64,000 nt of DNA from positions 30,212-94,211 of the forward strand of contig PUDQ02000121.1 of NCBI GenBank assembly GCA_002964805.2, given 5' to 3'. This document shows, in pieces, positions 1 through 10,994 of the stretch (within the stretch, counting starts at the first letter, position 1; each line of letters starts with the position of its first letter). This stretch comes from Trametes villosa (lineage: Eukaryota; Basidiomycota; Agaricomycetes; Polyporales; Polyporaceae). The notes under the pieces were generated by a model. That model ran no database searches. It saw nothing but the letters and a program-made list of their open reading frames with translations, and was not told the origin of the DNA. The position numbers were made by a program, and so were the translations under genes.

Positions 1-131
1 CTCCCCCCGTCTCTCTCCCCTTTGCGAGCTAGCCTTGCTACGCTAGCGCTAAACGAGGCGAGTGGAATGGTCACCGGTTTGCGTAGTAGGGGATGAGTCG
101 CTTACATATGTCTTTCGACATCACCCACAGT

Positions 132-455
132 ATGCCCCGCTTTTTGAACACCTGGACGGGCGAGTTCGAATGGCACGACGATCTGGGGCATGTTCGATAT
201 GCCATCCTATCCCACGTCTGGAGGACACCGGAGGAGGGCGGGGAGCAGACGTTTGACGACGTCCGGAGGATCCAAGAGCATATGAAAGAAGCGCAAGGGG
301 ACCCCTACCCTGTCGAATTCGACACAGCGGACGCCCCCTTTCCTCGTGATGTCGACGCCATCTTCTCCGATGCCTGGGATGGTGTCGGCGAGATCTTCTC
401 TCTCGAGTCTCCTTTGTCGGACAAGATCAAGTGCCTCTGCAAGGTCGCCCGCGGA
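132..455 (+). pseudogene. Truncated HET-domain gene (5' fragment)
   Basis: The fragment begins at the same MPRFLNTWTGEFEW start as the three full HET genes in the window and keeps about 107 codons, including the LSHVWR motif and the PLSDKIK..CKVAR segment. It stops where the full genes continue with the WND..CCINK motif of the HET domain. The ATG is preceded by CACCCACAG, which looks like the acceptor of the 5'-UTR intron seen in the other copies. The matching donor is not evident, because a GAGTGG stands where GTGAGT is expected. Downstream the frame runs straight into a fragment of the gene A family. It lacks most of the HET domain and the whole C-terminal part, so it should not encode a working HET protein. 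It could still give a short HET-N peptide if transcribed. Confidence 0.75.
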
Positions 456-469
456 GTTGTATACATCTC

Positions 470-835
470 TACGCTGATAACCGCCTCCGCTGCGTCTCCG
501 CGCATGTCAACGCCCTTGCTCAAGATGTCCCTCGTCCGCACGCATGTAAACCGCACCCTCTCCATCTTTTCCTTCATCGTCGGAGGCTGAAGCGGCGGCG
601 TTGGCGCGTAGGCATAATGCGCGCGAGCGGGCGGAGCGCACAGAAAGGCGCGCCCTCGACAGACGGCTCGCCTGGTGTCGTCCAGGGTGGGCGGGGCGCT
701 CAGGCGCGTTCGTGCAGGCCGTATTGGATAAGTATTGCGCGTGTGCGGCGGGAGACGGAGGAATTTGAAGAAGCCGTGGTGGCGGGGGGATCGACGTGGC
801 TTGGTGAGCGGGTGCCTTAGGTTGATAGAAAGGTG
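470..835 (+). pseudogene. Degenerate fragment of gene A (coiled-coil)
   Basis: This stretch is a decayed copy of the last exon of the gene at 7690-8826. Matching blocks run in the same order: the CGCCTCCGCT..CGCGCATGT region, the CGCGAGCGGGC..GGAGCG block, the CCCTCGACAGACGGC block, and the CGGGAGACGGAGGAATTTGAAG end that corresponds to the KRETEECRREL segment. The reading frame is broken by small indels, so no complete product is possible. It sits directly against a truncated HET gene, which marks a recombination or insertion junction near 455-480. Nothing in it suggests residual function. Confidence 0.6.
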
Positions 836-839
836 CATT

Positions 840-3800
840 GGGAAGCGGCTTGACAGGTACTGATAAACTACGTTGAATACTTGAACGGGGCTCTCGTTGG
901 GGGATCAGGGACGCAGCTTGGAGCTGAGGCCACAGTGTCAGTGGAATATTCCCGGAGGGCATTTTGAACGAATCATGTCTCTACTACGTGGGTAGCGGCT
1001 CCAAACAGTGCGTGTCCCGCCGGGCGCCCTCAAGGGTGCCCCGCTCGGCACTTAGGCCTTAGGTTTGGAAAATTGTAGAGTCGCGGGTGCTGTGTCACTT
1101 AGCGGCGATCCTCCGACAGAAGGCAGAGCTCAGTGGGAGTAAGGGTTACATCACTACGTGTCCTACTGTGCCCACTGGCAGACGTTAGGCGAAGCGATGT
1201 AACCCTAGTTTAGGGCGTGGGAAGAGGGCCATAGGCGATGGGTGGCCGGGGACATGGGGACAAGCGCCCGTATAGGCGACGCGATGACCCCTCGGGGACA
1301 GGGGACATCGCCTAACGTCTGGTGGGCACAGTACCCTAGTAGTCATGCACTTTGCGCGCGTATACGCCCCCTGTTCGGCTTACTTCTAGCGCTAACCCTA
1401 CGGCCTACTGCAAAGCGAGGCACAAACGTAGCTGAACTAGTGTGCACACTGCCACGAGACAGTATTTTTTTCATCCGGGCGCCGAGAAACCGAGTCGGAA
1501 AAGCAATTGCCACGAGATGCTGATAATACAACTGCCCACCGCAGTCCCTAATACGTTAACCTTTCAAGTTGGTTAGAAGCAGGACGGATATGAGAGACGG
1601 TGGGTCGTACCAGATATTGACCAGTGAGGTATGCCCAAAGGAGGAGATAAGGGCACACGAGGCCAAATCATCGCACGGGGCAATACGGAGACACTAGCGA
1701 GCGCCGATCTGGTCAGGGGGCAAGAGAAGGTCCGACGAAGGGCGAGAGAAGGGTTCGGAGACGCCTGGCGAAACTAGACGCTGCATACAACAACAGCCGC
1801 GGGTACCACATTGCCGCACGCGCTGCACGACGGTCGGGGGGTTGTGCCTTAGGGCATCCGGTGGCCAACAGGAAGAACGCCGAGAACGGGTTGGACCGTT
1901 GCCCTGGACCTCAGGCGCACCTCAATCAGGCATAGTCGAGAGAAGTCGAGTGCCGCGCCGCGATGCATGATGGTATGAACTGCCTACAAATAAAGGGAAC
2001 ATCAACATACTGGATTCGGAGTCGAGTGGCATGGGAGATGGAGGGACATACCATGAGGGCACGCATTTCCGTAGCTATCCGGTGAGCAAGCTCGGCGCGG
2101 GAGTAGGGCGGACCTCTTTTATCGCTTCCATGACGTACGCGGTGCTGGTTGGTGGAATAACCTCTATTGATAGGCGGGTGGACGTCTCGAGGCTGCCAGT
2201 CGGAAATTAGCGGCTTAAAGCTGAGGCGTTACAGAAAAACGCTCACTGCTATACATATACTCAGTTTCTCACCAATATCGGCATCAGCAGGGAAGGCAGG
2301 TTGATCCGGACAGGTGACTCCACGCATGGCGAGCGCGTCTGGAAGTGGTACGCAACAGCGCATAATGGTCGTTTCAGCCCTCCGAGGAGCTTGCGCTCGC
2401 GGCAGCGAGTCCCCATAGTCGTATTGCGGTAAGATCTGGATGCCGAAAGTCAGAGATGATTATCAGATCCTCGCTCACGACGCAGACCTACCTCGTGGGG
2501 AACAGGAACAGAGGCATAGTCCTCCCGTATGTCTCCAGGGCCTGTGGATAGTGCCATCCCACCGCCATGTACGGAGGTTCTCGTGTCGCCGCCGTTGCCG
2601 TGCTGCATCCGATCAGGGGGCCTCATTGCGGCGCTCAATCCGACACGCATTTGCTCCAGTGGATCTTCTTCCTCGATCTTCACGTCGGCGACGCGCCGTA
2701 GAGCGGATAAAAGCTGGCTCTCCGGAATGTCTCCCGGAGCATGCGCGGAGCCCTCCAGGACGAGCGCACGCCCAGGAAACGTAGTGTTTGGTATCGGCGA
2801 CGCTATAGTCCATGATCCTTGTGCTAGTAGTTTGACGTAGACTGCGCCCGAAGGTGTGACTGCGAGCGTCCCGGGGGGGATGGAGCACGGCTAATTGTCC
2901 CCGTTCACCCGTTGTACTGTCAGTGGATGTTCAGCCGCAATGTATGCATGCACTCACCGGCAGGTACGCCGGTGGCCCTTGAACGTGCCGAAAGGAGCGG
3001 TGCTCCCCAGCCATAACGATGGTGCATAGCACGTCCAAACGGAGCCCCGAGTTGACTGGGTCAGGAAAGAAGAACTGAGTTGTCGGTTGCAGCAGGGAAG
3101 CCTAACGTTTTGATTGACCGCTGTTTAGAGGGGAAGCGAGTCTCGAGCAGCAACACTCGAGAACCTACCGGGATGTATGCCGGGATTGGGCTCTCCATAT
3201 CACCGAGAGTATGAAGATGACAAGGTGAAGGGGATTGAGGACGTAAGAGGGGACATGTAGAGACCCGATGCCATCCATGAGTACTTATAGAGGTCAGTAC
3301 TTATAGCCTTGTGCGCGCAGAAACCACACGCGCCCTCGACTCTCGGTTGCGCCGCCTTACTCTACTGCCCTCCGCCCTTCCTCGGGCGCTGTGATCTTGC
3401 TTGTCCCTGCCAGCGTCAGCTCTCTCGCGTATGATAGCCCTCGTTCTGTCTCGGCCGTGCGCTTCCTCCTCGTCTCCTACATACTGCACTCACTACGTCT
3501 CGCCTCCCCCCGCATGTGTCCGCCACGCTTGTATTATCTGACATAGGGCGCTGCCCTGCAGCGGATATAAAACTGGGATTTATTATTATTCTTATCATTA
3601 AACCACACGCGCCTGGGTGTTCCTATCGATAATGAACGGGCACAGCCATGAGTTCGTCCTCGCGCCCACCTTTCGGCGTCGCGCTTCGGAACGAAGCTCT
3701 GGACATGCGGGATGTCCTGAGCGTGGGGCGAGCTATGCTTACCTAAGAACCATCGGAGGTATTGTAGTGGATGATTGCGGTGGAACTAGGTGCGGTATGG

Positions 3801-4080
3801 CCGTGTAGAGAACCAACTTGGTTGCAAGTCACCAAGAACCCTCCTTTTCTCCGCAGGTCACGTCGGGCCCAGTAGCAGCGGCACCAGTAAACCTGGGTGT
3901 GCAAGTTAGAAGCGCCTCGTACGATTGTGAGATGTAATCAGAACCCGAAGAGCTTCGAGAGAAGCGGATGCTCGACGATCTATGGCGAACACGTTTCTAC
4001 GTGAAAATCTGACTAGTCTTGAAGGCTTCGTTTACAGGTATGGTCCGAATCAGTGCCATAGTCACCCACGAAGTACACTC
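840..4080. other. About 3.2 kb without a recognisable gene
   Basis: I see no spliceable gene here. Open frames are short, have no matching exon partners and are found on both strands at random. A 2440-2890 stretch has somewhat longer opposing frames, but their translations show no domain, composition bias or paralogue in the window. The DNA is mixed in composition and may be old decayed sequence. Confidence 0.5.
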
Positions 4081-4263
4081 TCCGGAGCGCACAAGCACAC
4101 CGTGACTTCTTCAGAGCGCACGAGCACACTGCTCCGGAGCGCACAAGCATACTTTTCCAGAGCGCACGAGCACCCTTCTTCGGAGCGCACAAGCACACTT
4201 CTCCAGCGCGCACGAGCACACTTCTTCGGAGCGCACGAGCACATTTCTTTGGAGCGCACGATA
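4080..4263. repeat. 23-bp minisatellite, about 8 units
   Basis: Eight imperfect tandem copies of a 23-bp unit with consensus CTCCGGAGCGCACAAGCACACTT. Units alternate between a GCACAAG and a GCACGAG version and between CTCC and CTTC/TTCC at the left end, which suggests that a 46-bp higher-order pair was amplified. Both strands stay open across the array (for example SERTSTLL-type repeats on +), but this follows from the repeat and not from a gene. Confidence 0.9.
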
Positions 4264-4269
4264 CAAATC

Positions 4270-5570
4270 AATAATCTCACAGGTATCCGTGGTCATTCAG
4301 CTCACCTGGGATGGTACATGCGACCCTGGCATGCGGTTGCAAACAGGAATATCTGCTCGTCCAAATGATACACTCGATGGACCAGAGGCGGCGGGCGACC
4401 TTCGTGTTCGTGTGGAACACGTGTGTCGTCTTGTGAGCTTGTTATGCGCTGAAGCGGTGGTTCCATGCTTGAGTGCGGGCAGGTCCCGCTACGCCGTCTT
4501 CGGATTCCAACCTAAATCTTCGGCTGCTTTTTTGACGTCCTCTTATCCGGATACACTACATCCAGTACAACGTTCACCCCCCTGTGCAGCTGCTGGCACG
4601 AGGGCAGCCTATAGGAATAGGTCACTGACTCATGCCCGCTCGATTGCCGTGGACGGGATGCTCACCGAATCCGGCTCACGGGAATGTCTTCGCAACTTGA
4701 AAATGTAGAAGATTCTGTCGTGGCTGTGCAGTATAGTTCAGTTACGACCGCCCCAAGGCCGCCCACAGCTCGAGTAGTAAGGTCCAAGTGACCTACCGCG
4801 CTCGAACTATCTCACAGATGCGGGAAGCATCGTTGAATTTTCCGGCCAAGACACGCCTTGATGCATTAATGAGCAAGCGCAGCTGATCGCTATAACCACC
4901 GACGTCGACGGGTCACGGCGCTCCGAGAACCATTGGCCGCCGCCTTGCATAGACCCGACACTGCACCTTGCTCTCCAGAGTAAGGTTGACCTTCTCATTC
5001 GTCGTGCAACCCACTATCCAGGCTCCAGGAGAGTTCTAATGGAGAACAGCTTCATTGTAGGGATTTGAAGTACTTGGCCTCGAGGCTCAGACTGACCCGT
5101 TCCAGATATCTGGCGCGTAAAACGCTGTCACTCACGGCTGTTGATAGGATATACGGTCCGGAAAGATCGATCGTAGACGTACGTGGCATATGGAGGCGTG
5201 GATACAGGTCGTCTATCTCTGGCAACCCACCTCCTCGTTGGGTCGTCGATGGGGACTCGAGAAGCGCCACGGCGAGTTACAGATCTGCGCTGACATGAGG
5301 ACTCGGAGCTCGTTCAGGTACCAGCATGGACTCAAAGTGAACGCTTACCCGCAAGACCGGCGCTCAGCACAATGGATGGGCTTCCAGAGCACGGCCAGTT
5401 CGGCATATGGGTACTGTAGCAGTCAGAACAATGCAGTGAACGGGCGACAAAATATCGCGGGACAGATATCGCTGGCGGGAACTTCTATTAGGTGGCTCCT
5501 TGACGAGGCTGAACGATTGATGATCAGCCTCGAGACGACGTCCGACGAAAACACGACATACCACTGGATC
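4270..5570. other. Intergenic stretch, nothing recognised
   Basis: No gene could be assembled. Open frames on both strands lack paired splice sites and family features. The right end, from about 5570, begins the block duplicated at 8.9 kb. Confidence 0.45.
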
Positions 5571-5579
5571 CGTGTACGC

Positions 5580-6772
5580 ACCCTGCCAGCCATACTGTAC
5601 AATATGTCGGTATACTACAATCCAGAAAGTCGTGACGATCATAACGAAACTCCACTCAAACCAAATCTATGCAACGGATATCTCCTGCGTGTGCTCAAAC
5701 GGCTGGACGGCACCCCTCTCCTCCTTCGCCCCGCCGTCGCTGAGCTCGCCTATGCTCATATGCTGCACCTCCGACGCGGGGCTGATCGGCCCAGACGAGT
5801 CGGGCAGCGACGACGTGTCCGACCCGTTGTACATCGGCTCCTGGTGCACGGGGTCGTACGCGGGGCGCGCAGCCGGCGCCGAGACCGTGTTCTTCCGGGC
5901 CGTGAACAGCCCGCCGAACTTCTGCACGGGCGTCGACGCCGGCGAGGCGGTGTCCGACTGCGGCGGCGGCGGTGGGGGCGGCGCGGGCGCCCCGCCCTTC
6001 GCAGGCTCGGGCTCTGCGCTCGTCCATAACCGGAAGCCCCACCGTGACGCGGTGCTGCCCTGCTTCGAGTGCGTGGGCGGCGGCGCGGGCTTGCCCGTGC
6101 TCGTCGCTATCGACGCGGGGATGCCGACGTTGTTGTCCGCGATGAACGTGCGGAGCGCGCGCACACAGAGCTCGGACGCCTCGTGCGCCTCGTGCACCTC
6201 GGAGAGGTCGCGCTTCGTGTCGTCGAGCTGCTGCTGCATGAGCTGCATCTGCTTCCGCAGCAGCTCCACCTCGATGTCACCGACGGAAATGGGTTCGGGC
6301 TGTGTGACGGAACCCCGCCCGAAGAGGAGCGACACGCGGCAGTTGTGCGAGGGGGCACGCTCGGTGGGCGTGGCGTCGGGCGACATGGGTCCCGGGGACG
6401 GAGGTGGCCAGTCGGAGCCGGCATCGCCGTACGCATTAGCCAGAACGCCAGAGTCAGAGACCGAGGATATCCTGCGGTGGCCCATGCGTCCTGCGGAGGA
6501 GCCGGTCAAGGGCTGGAAGGACGAGCGGCGCGAAGAGGGTGGCCCGCTGAGTGATGCGTGCGAGGGAGGTGGCCGGGACAGGTCGAGCGTAAGATTCGAA
6601 GCGACGCTCATCCGCTTCTCCGTCTGGAGGCGCATCAGCGCACGTCTGCAGCAGAAGCACGGTCGTCAGCAGGGCGCAACAGGCGCCGCCGAACAAGTGG
6701 GCGGGGAGCGCAAAACGGCAACGCACCTGCTCTCCTCGACCTTCGTGCGCAACATCGAGATCGTCTCTTGAT
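5580..6772 (-). pseudogene. Gene B copy 1: coiled-coil/Ser-Pro-rich protein, 5'-truncated
   Basis: The last exon runs 6645-5667 on the minus strand and is open for over 320 codons. An upstream exon (6727-6772) encodes the segment SMLRTKVEES and joins through an 81-bp intron (donor GTGCGT, acceptor CTGCTGCAG) into MRLQTEKR. The encoded C-terminal half is rich in Ser and Pro, carries a coiled coil (ELLRKQMQLMQQQLDDTK), a conserved RTFIADNNVG segment, a run of ten prolines, and a low-complexity end. The paralogue at 9.1-10.4 kb shows that at least three further 5' exons are expected, and they are missing here, so this copy is truncated. I do not recognise the family. Composition suggests a scaffold-type cytoplasmic protein, without proof. 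Confidence 0.6.
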
Positions 6773-6789
6773 GGGCGCCGGTCGGTTCT

Positions 6790-7140
6790 AGTCATGCTGG
6801 AGGTGGCTTGGTGCTCGCCGTCGTCGCAGGATATGGCGGACATGGTGGCGGGGGTCGTGCAGGAAGCGCGATAGTGGATTCTGCGCGCTCGACGGGTAGC
6901 TCTGAGTCGCTGCGTACGAGTGTATACTCGGGCTCGTCGAACGCGGGCGCGGGCGCGAGGGTCAGGGTGCGTTCGGGCAGGTCGTGAGGGATCTGGCACA
7001 CGTGAGGCGGGAGACAGACAGAGGTGTCGGAGGCATTTGAGGAGGGAGGGCCTAGAGCTTGGGGCGGACGGGGGATTGACTCTTGTGTAAGTTCCGGGGA
7101 GAAGGGGGCGCGGTAGGAGCACGAGGGCACCCAGTGGGCA
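6790..7140 (+). pseudogene. Second degenerate gene A fragment
   Basis: Similar in order to the end of the gene at 7690-8826: GCGCGCTCGACGGG, then CTCGGGCTCGTCGA, then GGTCGTGAGGGATCTGGC, then GCGGGAGACAGACAGAGG. Indels and stops break the frame. It lies back to back with the truncated 5' end of gene B copy 1. Confidence 0.55.
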
Positions 7141-7689
7141 CCCTCAGAGGGCACCGCGCCGGTCGCGCCGGCTCACAGCGGGCCCCCCCGGCCCCGCCCT
7201 GCACAGCTTCGGCGCGCCACCCGACTTTCTCGGACTCAAGTCTCGGACACGTCTGTCAGTCTGCCGTGGCTCCCGCCATACACCCGCATGCGTCAATACG
7301 CGTTTGTAGCTCAACCTGAGACTGACCATGGGTAAAATCTTACATGAATGCCCAAATCCGATATACGGTGAGTTCGCCGCCCGTCTGAAACTAGAGGTTC
7401 AAGCGTTCACACCGACATCTGAGAAGTACCGCCGGTCGGCAGATACGCGTTCAGCAAAGGTCGATATCAATCAACCAGGCGGTTCGAGCAGCACACGACG
7501 CAATTGCGTCCGCCCTTGAATTCTCCATCAGCACCTCGAGAAAGTCCTGCGAAAGTCCTCTTTCCCGACGCCATCGGTAAGTAGTGAATTTGTGGCACCC
7601 TGCTCATGCCTTGTTGATATCTGACCCGCTGACACTCCCGCCAAATTTGAGAGTTTCTCAAGGACTCACTGCAAGTAATATCTTGCGGG

Positions 7690-8826
7690 ATGAGCCTGAC
7701 GCACGCGACTATGAGGGACGTGCGAATAGCAGGCGGTCTGTCTTCAGATGACCTCACTGGCAAGATGTCCCCTGTGCCTCTCCCGGTAAGCGTCATTCCG
7801 CTGGTCCTCCGATCCGTTCTTATAATATCTGATCACAACTGTCAATGTTACTAAGCCTATCGAGATATAGGCACCCAGTTCGACACTCCTCCAGGAGCTC
7901 GAGGCGGGGCTCAAGGCCACGCTCCTAGCGATCTCAGAGTACTGCTCGCTTGGCGATATTCTAGACGATCGTAAGGATGACTATTACTAGGTACCATTTC
8001 ATCAGATACCACCGACATTATATTGTCACACCAGCCGATACCTAAGATAACGACCGCCTGTACGACGCATCCCAAATACCCGACCGCATACGCCAAAAGC
8101 AAGCCACGCTAGCACAGCAGCGTTCCGCCCTCCATCTTGCCCGCGTGCTCGAGCTCGTCCAGCAGACCAACATCGTACGTCTCGCCTCCCAATTTTATCC
8201 CCCATCAACATACTCACCGACGTCTCCCTTAAAAGACCTAACCCGCCCTAGCCGAGCAGCTCGCCACAGCGCTCACGATGCTCCCGCCACGCCTCCGCTC
8301 CGCACGTGTCGCCGAGGCCAACGTGTTCGGTGCGACCGTCGAGGCCGCGTTTCTCAAGCTCTCGCACGTGCGCGCCCGCGCCCACCGGGCGCTCCGAGTC
8401 CATGCCTTCCCCTCGACTTCCCCTCCCTCCCTCAAGCCCTCCGCCCCCGTCCCCTCCGAGATATCCTCACCCGCAGCAACGGTCGCAGCCACGGTGGCGG
8501 CTGCGCACGCAGCTTTGCTGGCGCGCGAGCGGGCACAGGAGGCGGAGCGGCGGGCGTTGGACGGGCAGCTCGCCGCGTACGAGCGCATGCTCGGGCTCGT
8601 CGAGGGCGGGCAGGGGCGCGAGGGCGCGTTCGCGCAGGTCGTGAGGGATATGGCGCGTGTCAAGCGGGAGACAGAGGAGTGTCGGAGGGAGTTGCGAAGG
8701 TTGGGGTGGACGGGATTGACTCCGGTGGATTCCGGCGCCCGGGGAGAGGGGGCGTGGGTCGCTCAGGAGTATGGACGGTGCCGGTGTTGGGCTATCTGGA
8801 TGCTCTATATGCCCAGCGAGGAGTAA
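7690..8826 (+). CDS. Gene A: four-exon coiled-coil protein, unidentified
   Basis: Spliced model: 7690-7785, 7871-7970, 8047-8178, 8252-8826. Exon joins keep frame with donors GTAAGC, GTAAGG, GTCTCG and AG acceptors. The ATG at 7690 is the first in the frame leading into exon 2, but a start further upstream is possible. The product of about 300 residues has an N-terminal helical part (LLQELEAGLK, RIRQKQATLAQQRSAL), a conserved-looking block MLPPRLRSARVAEANVFGA, a Pro/Ala linker, and a C-terminal coiled coil (ARERAQEAERRALD .. RVKRETEECRRELRRLGW). No signal peptide or membrane segment. Two broken copies of its last exon occur at 470-835 and 6790-7140. I do not recognise the function. Helical organisation resembles subunits of cytoskeletal or kinetochore assemblies, which is only a guess. 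Confidence 0.6.
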
Positions 8827-9099
8827 AGCCGTGGTGCTCGCGTCCGCTGGTGGTTATTAGCCTTACACTGTTGATGACGATAACACAACGACATACCACT
8901 GACTCCGTGTTCGCGTATGACCAGCCATACTGTGTACTACAATATGCTGGTACACCACAATCCAGAAGGTCGTGGCGGTAATGGCGAAACCTCACATGAA
9001 CCGAACCTATGCGACCGACATCTCTTGCGTGTGCTCAAACGGCGGCACGGCGCCCCTCTCCTCCTTCATCCTCAACTCACCGTTGCCGAGCTCGCCTAC

Positions 9100-10420
9100 G
9101 CTCATGTGCTGCACTTCCGACGCGGGGCTGATCGGCCCAGACGATTCGCGCAGCGACGACGTGTCTGACCTATTCTATGCCGGCTCCGGCACACGGGATC
9201 GGGCACGCAGCCGGCACCAAGGTCGTTTTCCTCCACGCTGTGAACAGCCCGCTGAAGTTCTACCGAGCTTCGACGCCGGCGAGGCGGCGCCCGACTGCGG
9301 CGGGGGTGGAGCGGGGGTGTGCACCCCGCTGCTCCCAAGCTTGAGCTCTGTGCTCGTCCGTACCCGGAAGCCCCACCGCGACGCAGCGCTGTCCTGCTTC
9401 GAGTGCGTGGGTGGGGGGGAGCAGGCTTGCTCGTGCCCGCGCCGGTGGACGTTGTTGTCCGCGATGAACATCCGCCGGGCGCGCATGCATAATTCGGACG
9501 CCTTTTGCGCCACTTGGACCTCGGAGCGCTCACCCTTGGTGTTGTCGAGTTGTCGCTGCATGAGCCGTATCCGCCCGCGCAGCGCGCAGCAGCTCCGCCT
9601 CGATGTCACCGACGGGGATGGGTTCTGACCCGCGGCTGAAGAGCAGCGACACGCGGCAGTTATGCGAGGGAACACGTCCACCGGGAGCACACTCGGCGAG
9701 CGTAGCGTCAGGCGACGTGGGTCCTGGGGACGCAGGTGGCCAGGAGCCGGCCTCGCCGTATGCATTGGCGGGCAAGCCGGAGTCGGAGACAGAGGATATC
9801 TTGTGGTGACTCACGCGTCCGGCGGAGGAGCCGGTCAAGGGCTGGAAGGACGAGTGGCGCGAAGAGGGTGGCCCGAGGAGGGCTGTGTGCGAGCGGGTTG
9901 GCCGGGACAGGTCTAGCGTGACAGTAGAAGCGATGCTTATCCGCTTCGCCGTCTGAAGGCGCATCAGCGTGCGTCTGCGGCAGAAGCATGAAAGTCAGCA
10001 GGGTGCAATAGACGCCGACGAACAAGCGGGCGGGGCGACGGAAGCGGCAACATACCCGTTCTCCTCGACCTTCGTGCGCGACATCGGGATCGTCTCTTCG
10101 TCTTTCCTGCACTGATTTGCCGCCCTCGGTCATCGTTTCCCAAAAGAGAGGAAGGAGGACACACGGCTTTGAGGCTCTCGATGGTGACAGGGCGATTGTT
10201 AAGGGTCGCCTCGGACAGCTCCGTGATCTGTCATGCACAGTCAGTTCCGTGTCTGCATTCACTCGTGAGTGGGAGGAAGGAGAGAGGAAGAGGACGTACG
10301 GTGTCGATCGCCTGCCGCACCATGTCCTTCTTGGGGTCCTCGCGCGTCGGCTCGCTCTCACGTCCCCAGGAGCCCGCACCCAACGCGGCTGCGGGAACGC
10401 CGCTTCCCCAAAGTCCTGCG
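9100..10420 (-). pseudogene. Gene B copy 2: frameshifted paralogue
   Basis: A second copy of gene B on the minus strand. Upstream exons that copy 1 has lost can be seen: one ending RQAIDT before GTACGT at 10299, one of 63 bp (10227-10165) encoding a segment ELSEATLNNRPVTIES, one at 10106-10056 (TKVEEN), and the last exon from 9974 downwards beginning MRLQTAKR. Within the last exon the frame changes near 9570-9600: the Ser/Pro-rich part and the coiled coil plus RMFIADNN segment are read in different frames. It is therefore broken, though its exon borders confirm those of copy 1. Confidence 0.6.
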
Positions 10421-10429
10421 ACGGCACGT

Positions 10430-10990
10430 GTGCATACCGGCCACAGTCGCGGGTAGGCCTGCTGGGGGATGCTGTCGCACCAGCACTGTGCGCGGGCCTG
10501 CCAGTGGTGTCATCCGTGCGCGTCGTAGTGCCAGAGCCACCAGGTGGCGAAGCTGGCGCCGAAGGCGAACCAGAGTGCGTGAGTGAATGAGTTTCATTTC
10601 AGAAGATGCGGGACGTGCCGCATCTGCCGCGGTACATGTATGCCCGCGGAGGAAAGCGCCAGAGCGGCCGAAAGTGCGCGTGTGCGTATGCGAGCGGGCA
10701 GATTAGAGAGCGAAGGTGCCGAGGAGCTGGCGCAAGCTCAGTGCTATGGCACAGGGAGGTCGATGAGCACGGATCGCGAGGGGGATATAGGTAGGGCGAG
10801 GCGACATGAGTCGTGTTATGCCCGCCCGCGAAGGGAAAGCGATATGCTATTCTCAAAAGCGTCGTGTGTCTGAAAAGACGTTAGCTGTGGTTCTCCGAAA
10901 CGTCGAATGGGCTTCCAACCGAAATTGGCACGTACCTACAGCTAGCGTTCACACCCCAACCCGGTTTCACGCCGTGACGAGGAACGCGAT
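10430..10990. other. Intergenic stretch between gene B copy 2 and GT15 gene
   Basis: Further 5' coding sequence of gene B may extend to about 10600 on the minus strand (a Ser/Thr/Pro-rich open frame), but I could not fix an exon or start codon. The rest holds nothing I recognise. Confidence 0.35.
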
Positions 10991-10994
10991 CTCC

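Noticed and set aside
4013..4368. Repeated VRSEEVCSCAL-type and SERTSTLL-type peptides
   Set aside because: Translations of the 23-bp minisatellite. The unit is not a multiple of three, so the frame rotates and no gene-like ends occur.
5667..6771. Long plus-strand frames over 5.2-6.8 kb (up to 399 codons)
   Set aside because: They lie antisense to gene B, whose minus-strand exon has splice-consistent borders, coiled-coil character and a paralogue in the same frame. The plus frames are stop-poor because of GC-rich codons.
6454..7154. Minus-strand frames of 222 and 120 codons
   Set aside because: They overlap a gene B intron and a plus-strand gene A fragment, are rich in Arg/Pro/Ser as expected from GC-rich shadow reading, and show no motif.
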